This document shows positions 13,394-21,267 of a DNA stretch of 25,764 bases, in pieces. Under the pieces are notes generated by a model that did not search any database, had not been told where the DNA came from, and worked only from the letters and a program-made list of their open reading frames with translations. The stretch's first letter is position 1. Each line of letters begins with the position of its first letter. The position numbers and the translations under genes were made by a program. Origin of the DNA: Rhodospirillales bacterium (GTDB lineage: Bacteria > Pseudomonadota > Alphaproteobacteria > Micavibrionales > Micavibrionaceae); NCBI GenBank assembly GCA_020638395.1, contig JACKIP010000015.1, positions 1-25,764 on the forward strand, in the 5' to 3' direction.

Positions 13394-14206
13394 TTATAGG
13401 TTTTCATTTTTTTTCTGCGCTTGCCAGGCTTGCTCCATCTCCTCCAGCGAGCAGGAGCTCAGTTCTTTATTTTCAGATTTAAGAATTTTCTCCATCCCTT
13501 TGAATCGACGTTCAAATTTATCATTAGAGTTGCGCATGACTTCTTCGACGTCATAGCCCATCATACGACCAAGATTCACCATCACAAACAGAACGTCGCC
13601 ATATTCTTCCCGCAGGTGATCTGGATCATTTTCGCTCATGGCCTCTTCGAATTCTGCCATTTCTTCCTTGAATTTTTCAAGAACTCCAGAGACGCTCTGC
13701 CATTCAAATCCGGCATGGGCGGCGCGCTTTTGCAGCTTTTGCGCCCGCATCAGGCCCGGCAGACCCAGCGTAATGTCATCCAGAACGCTTTCGCGCGGTT
13801 TCTGCTGTTCTTTTTGCGCTTCCCAGACATCCAGCACTTGATCGGCATGGGACAAAGTCTGGTGATTTACAAACACGTGGGGATGGCGCTCGATCATTTT
13901 ATCCGTGACGAAACTGGCGATATCGTCAAAATCAAACAGGCCTTTTTCCTGCGCGATTCGGGCGTGAAACACGACCTGTAGCAGCAGATCCCCCAGCTCA
14001 TCTTTCAAATCATGCATGTTATCGCGCCTGATCGCATCCGCGACTTCATAGGCTTCTTCGATGGCGTATTTGGCAATCGAGTCAAAATCCTGCTCCAGAT
14101 CCCACGGGCATCCTCCATTCGGATCCCGCAGGCTGCGCATCAGTTCGAGCAGCCGGTCAATCGGCCGATCATGAGCCTGTATTTTTTGAAGTTTTTCAGC
14201 GGACAT
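13394..14206 (-). CDS. mazG: Nucleoside triphosphate pyrophosphohydrolase MazG
   Basis: 270 residues with the two tandem MazG domains of the long family. The N-terminal one has GGCPWDLEQDFDSIAKYAIE (31-50), EEAYEVADAI and DELGDLLLQ at 69-77, giving the EExxE...ExxD metal site. The C-terminal one has EFEEAMSENDPDHLREEYGD followed by VLFVMVNLGR. MazG hydrolyses NTPs to NMP and pyrophosphate, cleaning the nucleotide pool and lowering (p)ppGpp in E. coli. It is divergent from the helicase gene, with about 100 bases between starts. The final codons abut a palindromic repeat. Confidence 0.93.
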   Translation of the reverse strand: MSAEKLQKIQAHDRPIDRLLELMRSLRDPNGGCPWDLEQDFDSIAKYAIEEAYEVADAIRRDNMHDLKDELGDLLLQVVFHARIAQEKGLFDFDDIASFVTDKMIERHPHVFVNHQTLSHADQVLDVWEAQKEQQKPRESVLDDITLGLPGLMRAQKLQKRAAHAGFEWQSVSGVLEKFKEEMAEFEEAMSENDPDHLREEYGDVLFVMVNLGRMMGYDVEEVMRNSNDKFERRFKGMEKILKSENKELSSCSLEEMEQAWQAQKKNENL

Positions 14207-14309
14207 AGGAAAGGTTTTAGCATGTATTTTAGCTGAGGAGTATATGTTTTCTGTACCAAGAAAGCTTTTCTCCTATCATCGGCACGGCTTTTACAGTTAG
14301 ACTGAAAAA

Positions 14310-17090
14310 ATGAGTCAAATACAAACAAAAGAGGAACAAGAGGGCGTGTCGGTCCCGCAGGTTGCGGTGTTATCGCGCAATCAGGTGACTCTTTTGAGAT
14401 CAAACGGCGAGCTTGTCACCAGTCCGGCGCAGGGCGCGGGGGCCTTGTTTGGCGGGGAGCCGCTACTGTGCTGTTTTGCGCCGAGACTTCAGCATGTCAC
14501 ATATCCTCCCGATTTAAAGTTTCTGGATATTCTGGAGTTATTCGCGTTTGTGCGTCCGGCAAAATTTTGCGTGCCGACCCCGCATGGCGTGGCGGCGGCT
14601 CTGGGCGGGGCGGTGCCGGAGACGGCGGAAGAGGAGGCGGTGAGTCTTCTGGATGCGATGACGGAGCTTCTGTATGAGTTGAAAAATGACCCGTTCAAGA
14701 CCCAGGCTGACCCGTTATTGATTGCGCAGGTGATGGGGCAGCGCGGCGAAGGCTGGGCATGGACGCCCTATGTATTTGAGGCTTTGGGGCAGGTCTATGA
14801 CCCGAAAGCCATTCCCGACACCAAACAGGCCATGCGGGTTTGGAAGCAATTGCCGGAGTGGGCGGAGACAGCCCCTCCCATGCCGCCGGCTCACCATGCG
14901 GTTACAGGGGCCGAGGCGGTCGAGCGTCTGGAAACTCTGGTAAAAACCGACCGGACGCATATCGAAGAGCGTCTTGTTCAGAAAGAGTATGCCCGCCATA
15001 TGGCGGAACTGTTCCAGCCGGTTTCCGAAAAAGGGGTGCCGCATGTGGTGCTGGCGGAGGCGGGAACCGGAGTCGGAAAAACGCTGGGGTATCTGGCCCC
15101 GGCCTCTGTCTGGGCGGAAAAAAATGACGGGTCTGTGTGGATTTCAACCTATACGAAGAACCTTCAGCGCCAGATCGATCAGGAATTATACCGCCTTTAT
15201 CCGGATGAAACCTTGCGGACGGCAAAGACGGCGGTGCGCAAAGGGCGGGAAAATTATCTTTGTCTGCTTAATCTGGAAGAAGCCAGCGCGGCCGCTCTGA
15301 CAGCCCGTGATCCGCAACAGGCAGTGGCGGCGGGATTGATGGCACGCTGGGCGGTTGCCACTCGTGATGGAGATTTGACCGGGGCTGATTTTCCCGGCTG
15401 GCTGGGGACATTACTTGGATTTCAGAGATCTTCCGGGCTGGCGGACCGGCGCGGGGAATGCGTCTATGCGGCCTGTGACCACTATCACAGATGCTATATC
15501 GAGCGCGCCGCCCGCAAAAGTCCGCATGCCAGAATAGTAATCGCCAATCATGCGCTGGTGATGTCAAATGCGGTTCTTTCCGGATCATCCGACCTTCTGC
15601 CGCAACGCTATATTTTTGATGAAGGGCATCACTTATTTGATGCAGCAGACGGTGCATTTGCGGTTCATCTGACGGCGCAAGAGGGAAAAGATCTGCGCCG
15701 CTGGATTCTGGGGCCGGAAGGCGGGCGTAAGGGCCGGGCGAGAGGTCTTCGCAAAAGGCTGGAGGATCTCGTCAAGGGCGACCAGAGCGCGGAAGCGGCG
15801 CTGCAGGCGGCGGAGCAGGCTGCACGCGGCCTCCCGGCGGCTGGCTGGACCAAGCGCCTGCGTAATGATCTGGTGGACGGAGCGCTCGAAAAATTATTTC
15901 AGGCGGTCTATCATCAGGTACAGGCGCGGGCAACCGGACGCACCGGGCCGTACTCTTTGGAAACCGGGATTTTTCCCGTCAATGAAGCGGTTGTGACCTG
16001 CGCCAGAGATGCGCAGGAGTGTCTTAAAAATATCCAGACACCATTGACCCGTCTGGTCCGGTTCATGCGCCTGCGTCTGGAAAACGACACGGAGGGGCTG
16101 CTGAGCAGTGATGAACGGCGGCGGCTGGATAGCCTGTCTTCTTCATTGGAGCGTCGCGCCCATCATCTGCTCGCGGGCTGGATTGCGGTTCTGGAAATGA
16201 TTATGCAGGGGCACGGAATTGACGGGTTTGTCGAATGGATGGAAATTGAACGCATTGACGGGCAGGCCGTGGATGTTGGCCTGTACCGTCACTGGATTGA
16301 TCCGATGCAGCCTTTTGCGTCAACCATGAAACAGAGCGCGCATGGAATTGGGATTACCTCTGCGACCCTGCGGGATTCCGGGCTGGAGGAGGAGGAAAGC
16401 TGGCGGCGGGCCAAAGCGGCAACGGGGGCGGAAAGCCTGACCCCGGCTCCGGTGACGTTTATGGCGGCGTCTCCGTTTGATTATGCGTCCCATTCCAAAG
16501 TTTTTATCATTGATGACGTGCGGAAGGATGATCCGTGGCAGGTCGCGGCGGCCTATGAAGCTTTATTCCGGGCTTCCGGCGGCGGAGCACTTGGGTTGTT
16601 TACGGCGGTGCAGCGCTTGCGGGCGGTGTATGAGCGCATCTATCCGTCTCTGGCCGACCAGAAAATCAATCTGTATGCGCAGCATATGGATGAAATGGAT
16701 GCCGGAACTTTGGTTGATATTTTTCGGGATGAAGAGGAGTCCTGCCTGCTGGGGACGGATGCCATTCGGGATGGAGTGGACGTACCGGGGAGGTCCCTCC
16801 GTCTGATTGTTTTCGACCGGGTGCCCTGGCCGCGTCCGACCATTCTGCACAAAGCCCGGCGGGATGCTTTTGGCCGCAAAGCCTATGACGATATGCTGAC
16901 CTCCCTTAAGCTGAAACAGGCCTTTGGCCGCCTGATCCGCAGAAAGGATGACCGCGGTGTTTTTGTGCTGCTTGACCCGATGCTGCCCAGCCGCCTGCAT
17001 TCTGCGTTTCCGGAGGGGACTGCCATTCTGAAATGCGGCTTGAGTGAGGCCGTAAAAGAGGTTAAGACATTTCTCCATGACACACATTAA
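14310..17090 (+). CDS. DinG/XPD-like ATP-dependent Fe-S DNA helicase
   Basis: 926 residues, superfamily 2, COG1199 type. Walker A is EAGTGVGKT (250-258), motif II is DEGH (437-440), and the arginine-finger motif KQAFGRLIRRKDDRG lies near the C-terminus after GVDVPGRSL. Four cysteines, 318, 384, 389 and 395 (CVYAACDHYHRC), are placed for the 4Fe-4S cluster of DinG/XPD helicases. The first about 240 residues form a separate region (FLDILELFAFVRPAKFCVPT) resembling a degenerate exonuclease-like domain without its acidic residues; this is tentative. The expected role is 5'-3' unwinding of R-loops, D-loops or repair intermediates. It overlaps the LOG gene by 14 bases. The start has no clear Shine-Dalgarno sequence. 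Confidence 0.88.
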   Translation: MSQIQTKEEQEGVSVPQVAVLSRNQVTLLRSNGELVTSPAQGAGALFGGEPLLCCFAPRLQHVTYPPDLKFLDILELFAFVRPAKFCVPTPHGVAAALGGAVPETAEEEAVSLLDAMTELLYELKNDPFKTQADPLLIAQVMGQRGEGWAWTPYVFEALGQVYDPKAIPDTKQAMRVWKQLPEWAETAPPMPPAHHAVTGAEAVERLETLVKTDRTHIEERLVQKEYARHMAELFQPVSEKGVPHVVLAEAGTGVGKTLGYLAPASVWAEKNDGSVWISTYTKNLQRQIDQELYRLYPDETLRTAKTAVRKGRENYLCLLNLEEASAAALTARDPQQAVAAGLMARWAVATRDGDLTGADFPGWLGTLLGFQRSSGLADRRGECVYAACDHYHRCYIERAARKSPHARIVIANHALVMSNAVLSGSSDLLPQRYIFDEGHHLFDAADGAFAVHLTAQEGKDLRRWILGPEGGRKGRARGLRKRLEDLVKGDQSAEAALQAAEQAARGLPAAGWTKRLRNDLVDGALEKLFQAVYHQVQARATGRTGPYSLETGIFPVNEAVVTCARDAQECLKNIQTPLTRLVRFMRLRLENDTEGLLSSDERRRLDSLSSSLERRAHHLLAGWIAVLEMIMQGHGIDGFVEWMEIERIDGQAVDVGLYRHWIDPMQPFASTMKQSAHGIGITSATLRDSGLEEEESWRRAKAATGAESLTPAPVTFMAASPFDYASHSKVFIIDDVRKDDPWQVAAAYEALFRASGGGALGLFTAVQRLRAVYERIYPSLADQKINLYAQHMDEMDAGTLVDIFRDEEESCLLGTDAIRDGVDVPGRSLRLIVFDRVPWPRPTILHKARRDAFGRKAYDDMLTSLKLKQAFGRLIRRKDDRGVFVLLDPMLPSRLHSAFPEGTAILKCGLSEAVKEVKTFLHDTH

Positions 17091-17976
17091 ATCGGTGACC
17101 GTTTATCTTGGCTCGTCCGGGCATGCCCGTCCTGTTTTCTACGAACAGGCTTATGCTTTGGGGAAAAAAATAGCGCAGAGCCAGCTCAGCCTTGTATTTG
17201 GGGGCATGAATGCCGGGGCCATGCGCTCGGTCAGTAATGCGGTTCTGGAACATGGCGGCGAGGTCATCGGCGTGATCCCGACAAAAATCCGCGACAGTGA
17301 ACGGGTGTCCCGGAACATCAGCAAACTGATCGACGTGGAAACGATGTGGGAACGGAAAAAGCTGATGTTTGATCTGGGGGACATGCTGGTGATGATGCCC
17401 GGCGGATACGGGACCCTTGATGAAGGACTGGAAGCCGTTTACTGGAAATCTCTGGGATTGCACAATAAGGAAATCATATTCGTTGATGTGGAGGGGTATT
17501 GGACTCCGCTGTTTGACTACATTCATCATAGTGTCAAAAGCGGTGCAATGCCGGAGCAGACCGAGGCGCTCTTCCGCACGGTTGAGGATGTCCGGGACAT
17601 TGAATTTTCGAAAATCCACACAGACAAGCACTCCGAAAAAACAGAAAAATTCCCGCATTTTGAAGAGGAAATCTTTCTGCCCGTGCGCACGCCATTGATT
17701 ATTGATACGCCGGATCTGCCCGGCACCTATAAGTTGATGACGGCTCTGGTCACAAAACAACTGGCGGCGCATGACCGGCAAATCGGGCTTTTGAATGCGG
17801 GCGGGCAATTCGATGCTTTACTACGGTGGGTACAGGTGGCGGCAAAAGAGCATTTCATTACAAAAAAATGCCCGAAACTGATGACGGTTCGTAAATCTGC
17901 CCGCGGGTTGATGAATGCTCTGGAGCAAAAAGAACACATCGTGATTGATCTGCACCGGGACAAGTGGGGGGATTAA
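17077..17976 (+). CDS. LOG-family (TIGR00730) protein with duplicated C-terminal half
   Basis: 299 residues; ordinary LOG proteins have about 180-200. Residues 1-178 form a full Rossmann domain: VYLGSSGHARP, FGGMNAGAMRSV, WERKKLMF at 91-98 and PGGYGTLDE at 108-116, the motif that binds and hydrolyses cytokinin riboside 5'-monophosphate. In bacteria such enzymes are nucleoside-5'-monophosphate phosphoribohydrolases, and some are wrongly labelled lysine decarboxylases. Residues 232-282 (DRQIGLLNAGGQFDALLRWV) repeat the end of the domain (KEIIFVDVEGYWTPLFDYI at 131-149). Translation is probably coupled to the helicase by the 14-base overlap. The TAA overlaps the stop of the convergent gene within TTAA. 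Confidence 0.88.
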   Translation: MTHIKSVTVYLGSSGHARPVFYEQAYALGKKIAQSQLSLVFGGMNAGAMRSVSNAVLEHGGEVIGVIPTKIRDSERVSRNISKLIDVETMWERKKLMFDLGDMLVMMPGGYGTLDEGLEAVYWKSLGLHNKEIIFVDVEGYWTPLFDYIHHSVKSGAMPEQTEALFRTVEDVRDIEFSKIHTDKHSEKTEKFPHFEEEIFLPVRTPLIIDTPDLPGTYKLMTALVTKQLAAHDRQIGLLNAGGQFDALLRWVQVAAKEHFITKKCPKLMTVRKSARGLMNALEQKEHIVIDLHRDKWGD

Positions 17977-18563
17977 AAATCCTCAAAACTCATATCGGTT
18001 TTGCAGGTTGCGCCGTAAAGTTGTATGATTTTTTCACTGCTCAGCATTAAAATCTGGTCACAAACCGAGCGGCCTTGCATTGGGACGTCACTTGTCCCTC
18101 CGGATTGTGGAACGTGTACGTCGCCGCTTTCTTCGCTGACGGTCTTCACTGTGGCTTTCTTTTTGTCTTTGGAGATTTTGATCGATAAAATCTGGACCGA
18201 TGCGGCAAAATTTGACACCGCCGAACCGCTATCAGTAAGGCTTTCGATATATTGCGCACGGTCAAACCTCAGAACATTTTCCTGATCGGGATAGCCGGGG
18301 ATTTTATATTTCACGGCACTTTTGAAAAAAGCATTTGGATGCAGGTGAGTCATAAAAAAGAACGAGGTATCGTCCACATTTTTTCCCGATTTGGCACCGG
18401 TTGCCAGATCCGTCATTTCTTCGATAAATGCGCGGATATTTGACTCCGTCAGGCTGTTAACTTTATCTCCGGCCTGCCCCTGAAAGGGGAGGATCAACAA
18501 TATTGCGGCACAAAAGGCCCCACATAGCCAGCATGATAAAGAGTGATGTGCCACTGACGTCAT
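17973..18563 (-). CDS. Secreted protein of unknown function
   Basis: 196 residues. The N-terminus has a Sec signal peptide: CGAFCAAILLILPF followed by QGQAGD, with cleavage probable after AQG/QA at about residue 32. The mature part has two cysteines in the C-terminal portion (RSVCDQILMLS, GATCKTDM) that could form a disulfide, and an alternating strand pattern (VQILSIKISKDKKKATVKTV), reminiscent of an NTF2-like or SnoaL-type fold, but I cannot assign a family. It is convergent with the LOG gene; the two stops share TTAA. The start lacks a good ribosome site. Confidence 0.75.
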   Translation of the reverse strand: MTSVAHHSLSCWLCGAFCAAILLILPFQGQAGDKVNSLTESNIRAFIEEMTDLATGAKSGKNVDDTSFFFMTHLHPNAFFKSAVKYKIPGYPDQENVLRFDRAQYIESLTDSGSAVSNFAASVQILSIKISKDKKKATVKTVSEESGDVHVPQSGGTSDVPMQGRSVCDQILMLSSEKIIQLYGATCKTDMSFEDF

Positions 18564-18641
18564 CCTTGAAGTTTATATTTTGCTTAAATCTTATCTCTCT
18601 ATTCTAGTATGAGAGTTTAAACAAAACCCTAACCAAAAGGA

Positions 18642-19535
18642 TTAAGTCACAAGAATTTTGACTCCGGTTTTCGTTACCTCCAGTTCAATGGTTCGTCCAA
18701 TGGGAAGAGGTTCATTCAAAGGGTCATGCCCAAAGGGCAATCCAAGCGCTACGGGAATACCGGAGGGAGCCAGATGTTCCCGAAGAATATCTCTCAGGGA
18801 AAATCCGAAAGGTTTGGTTCCGGTATCTTTTAAATCGGTCAGGCCGCCGATGATGACCCCGGACAGACGCTCAAAGACACCAAGAAGGCGCAGATGGCCA
18901 AGAGCTCGGTCCAGATGGCTGAGTTCTTCGTTAATATCTTCCAGAAGCAGAATGGCGTCGGTCGTGTCCGGCATGAAATCCGTTCCGATCAGATGATGAA
19001 AAACGGATAAATTTCCACCGATCACAGGGCCTTTCGCGGTACCGGGATGAAAAGCAGTTCTGCCGTCAAAATGATAGGAAAGAGGCTTTCCGGTTAACAG
19101 AGCCGTCAGATGGGGCAGGGCGCTATCGGATTTTAGCAGTTTCAAAACAGGTGCATGGATCTGTTCCTGACCCGTTTTGACCCAGAAAGCATTCAGAAGG
19201 GAGGTCACATCGCTAAACCCGATCAAAGGCTTAGAGTGTGTTCGTATAATGTCATAGTCAATTTGATCCAGTAGGTGCAGCGCCCGGTTTCCGCCTCCGG
19301 CGGCAAAAACCGCCCGAATTTGCGGATCTTTATACAATGCGTGAAGGGCCACAACTTTTTCCGCAGAGGTCCCGGCGGATTGATGATGGCGGGCAAAGGT
19401 CTGGGGATGGACAAATACACGAAACCCTGCCTGTTCCAACAATGTGACACCGGGGGCCAGCTGGTCCTGTGTGACGTAGCTGGAGGGGGAAAAAACGCCG
19501 ATGGTATCACCGGGAGATAGAGGAGAAAAAGCCAT
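18642..19535 (-). CDS. LD-carboxypeptidase, peptidase family S66
   Basis: 297 residues. The S66 triad is visible: Ser108 in GFSDVT, Glu199 in LLLEDINEELSHLD and His270 in FGHDPLNEPLPIG. PGDTIGVFSPSS at the N-terminus and AVFAAGGGNRALHLLD near 76-90 are also family marks. These enzymes trim the terminal D-Ala from tetrapeptides during murein recycling (LdcA) or act on related peptides such as microcin C7 (MccF). No signal peptide is present, which fits a cytoplasmic recycling role. The AGGA ribosome site overlaps the terminal inverted repeat of the element at 19543-19684, so the element supplies part of the upstream region. Confidence 0.9.
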   Translation of the reverse strand: MAFSPLSPGDTIGVFSPSSYVTQDQLAPGVTLLEQAGFRVFVHPQTFARHHQSAGTSAEKVVALHALYKDPQIRAVFAAGGGNRALHLLDQIDYDIIRTHSKPLIGFSDVTSLLNAFWVKTGQEQIHAPVLKLLKSDSALPHLTALLTGKPLSYHFDGRTAFHPGTAKGPVIGGNLSVFHHLIGTDFMPDTTDAILLLEDINEELSHLDRALGHLRLLGVFERLSGVIIGGLTDLKDTGTKPFGFSLRDILREHLAPSGIPVALGLPFGHDPLNEPLPIGRTIELEVTKTGVKILVT

Positions 19536-19542
19536 GAAATAT

Positions 19543-19684
19543 CCTGTAGAACCTTCTGCAAAAGCCCAAAGCCGTCATTCTGAGCAGAGCGAAGAATCTT
19601 TTGTCGCAAGAGATTAAGATCCTTCGCCTGTGGCTCAGGATGACAATTTTGTAATACTATAGGTTTTTACAAAGAGTTCTACAG
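19543..19684. mobile_element. 142-bp MITE-like element with terminal inverted repeats
   Basis: The ends CTGTAGAACCTTCTGCAAAA (19543-19562) and, in inverse orientation, the last 22 bases to 19684 agree at most positions, with nine identical outermost bases CTGTAGAAC. Nested inside is the GTCATTCTGAGC palindrome (19574-19644), seen again at 13314-13383. There is no coding capacity. No obvious target duplication is visible at the edges. Confidence 0.6.
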
Positions 19685-19734
19685 CTATTTATAGTCATTA
19701 TGAGTAAGAATGGGACATCCGTCATCCGCCGGAT

Positions 19735-19941
19735 TTGAACTACAGAGTACGCAGGGTACACAGGGAATGCCTTGTGCCCTTTGCGTCTCCATGGCGTTCA
19801 TGGCGTGAACGACGTGGAAAAGATAAATTTAGAACCGCAAAGTAAGACAAAGTAAAACAAAGTTCTTTCGTTTTTTATAAAAACCCTCTGTGCCTCTGTG
19901 GTGAAAAATCAATATGGATCACACGGACGGAGCCGTGTGAT
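19735..19941. repeat. Degenerate long inverted repeat of the widespread CTCTGTGCCTCTGTGG type, plus a hairpin
   Basis: The gap between the flavoprotein and S66 genes (19536-19966, 431 bases) has no gene. After the MITE it contains CTACAGAGTACGCAGGGTAC near 19740 and, 140 bases on, CCCTCTGTGCCTCTGTGGTG (19885-19904), which are imperfect inverted copies. Between them are CTTTGCGTC and CGCAAAGTAAGACAAAG motifs. Such sequences recur between genes in many unrelated bacteria and have no established function. At 19918-19941 ATCACACGG and CCGTGTGAT form a perfect 9-bp hairpin with a 6-base loop. Confidence 0.6.
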
Positions 19942-19966
19942 GACGGCTTGAAAGCTTGTCTTAAAG

Positions 19967-21253
19967 TTATTTAGAGACACAATATCTGGCAGCAGGACTG
20001 GTTTCTTCCAGGGACCAGGGGCGAAGCTCCCCGCCCAGTGCCTCTCCAATCGCCAGACCGGAGCTTAATGCATCTTCATGAAAGCCGTCTCCGCACCAGG
20101 CTCCACAAAACCACGTTCTTTGTTTGCCCTGTATGTTCGGCAAAGATTCCCACGCGGCGAAGGTATTGCCGGTAAATTGCGGGCTTGGATAGCTGGTCTT
20201 GTAAAGGAGATCCTGTTTGGGAGGCGGGGCTCCCAGCGTTACGAAATAATTTTGTCCCCGGTCAGCAAAGGAGGGCAAGCGGTTGATCCAGCGCGTGATA
20301 TAGGCATTGTGAAGACGTTCTGCCTCCAGAAAATTAAATGCCGTCCACAGTTTCCGCGACGGTGGCATGAGATCTGTATTCTGGTGCAGGCAAATATCCT
20401 TTTGCTCGAAATGGATGCCTGATAAAGCAATCTCTTCTTCTTTTGAGAGGCGGGATAAAAGGCTGCGGGCAAGATCGCACGGAACCGCCAGAATTACATG
20501 ATCGTACTGTTCGGAGTGTCCTCCCTTGCGGACGATTTCAACGCAATCCCGGTGCCGGATGACGTCGGTTATCAGGGTATTTAGTTGAATGCGATCGCGG
20601 AACGGCGCTGAAAGGGCATTGATGTAAAGGGAGCCTCCACCACTAAGGACGAACCATTCCGGATCAGCAGACGAGGACGGAGCCGTGGGATCGGAGAGGT
20701 GGAGGGATCGGAGAATATCCAGAAACCGGGCAGCGGGAAAATGGCTCATGCCTGCGGGGGTGCCGCGCCAGATCATGGCTGCCAGCGGTAAAAGATAGTG
20801 TTTGATAAAATCCTCGGACCATCTGGCCTGTTTGAAAAACCGCTCCACTCCTTTTGCGGGATCAGAGCAGCGAAGGGAAGGAAGAGCTCTCCAGAAGGAA
20901 CGAATAGCAAGGCGCAATTTCCAGTATCTAGGAGAAAAACTGTTGGATAGGAGCGGAAATTCCTTTTCGGCGGAAAGATACAGGGGCGGGTCCGGGAGGC
21001 TGATGGAACAGGAAAAATCGCACGGGATCGATGGCAGGTCGAAATGTTCCAGCAGCGCCAGCAGATTCGGGCTGGTATGACGGTTGAAGACGGTAAAACC
21101 CGTATCTATTGCCGGATGTCCCGGTAGCTCGATGGTATGGGCCATGCCGCCCAGATGCCCGGCGGCCTCAAAAACGGACACGTCATGAGTTTTGTGGAGC
21201 AGCCATGCCGCTCCCAGCCCCGCAATCCCCGCACCGATAATCGCTATTTTCAT
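19967..21253 (-). CDS. FAD/NAD-binding amine-oxidase-like protein (COG2907)
   Basis: 428 residues. The N-terminal Rossmann motif GAGIAGLGAAWLL, followed by an acidic residue after the second strand (VSVFEAAGHLGGMAHT), binds FAD. DTGFTVFNRHTSPNL and GTPAGMSHFPAARFL are typical of COG2907, and the C-terminal flavin loop reads TWFCGAWCGDGFHEDAL with SGLAIGEAL. Its start lies 14 bases after the photolyase stop, so the two form an operon. Elsewhere COG2907 proteins cluster with DUF1365, cyclopropane-fatty-acid synthase and photolyase genes in light- or stress-responsive lipid modification; here only the photolyase is nearby. The substrate is unknown. Confidence 0.88.
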   Translation of the reverse strand: MKIAIIGAGIAGLGAAWLLHKTHDVSVFEAAGHLGGMAHTIELPGHPAIDTGFTVFNRHTSPNLLALLEHFDLPSIPCDFSCSISLPDPPLYLSAEKEFPLLSNSFSPRYWKLRLAIRSFWRALPSLRCSDPAKGVERFFKQARWSEDFIKHYLLPLAAMIWRGTPAGMSHFPAARFLDILRSLHLSDPTAPSSSADPEWFVLSGGGSLYINALSAPFRDRIQLNTLITDVIRHRDCVEIVRKGGHSEQYDHVILAVPCDLARSLLSRLSKEEEIALSGIHFEQKDICLHQNTDLMPPSRKLWTAFNFLEAERLHNAYITRWINRLPSFADRGQNYFVTLGAPPPKQDLLYKTSYPSPQFTGNTFAAWESLPNIQGKQRTWFCGAWCGDGFHEDALSSGLAIGEALGGELRPWSLEETSPAARYCVSK

Positions 21254-21267
21254 TTTTATAGAGTCTA

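Noticed and set aside
13421..13981. 186-aa rightward open frame
   Set aside because: Entirely antisense to mazG, rich in Phe and His as expected of a complement of an acidic helical protein.
16563..17087. 174-aa leftward open frame
   Set aside because: Antisense to the helicase C-terminal motifs; no gene-like features.
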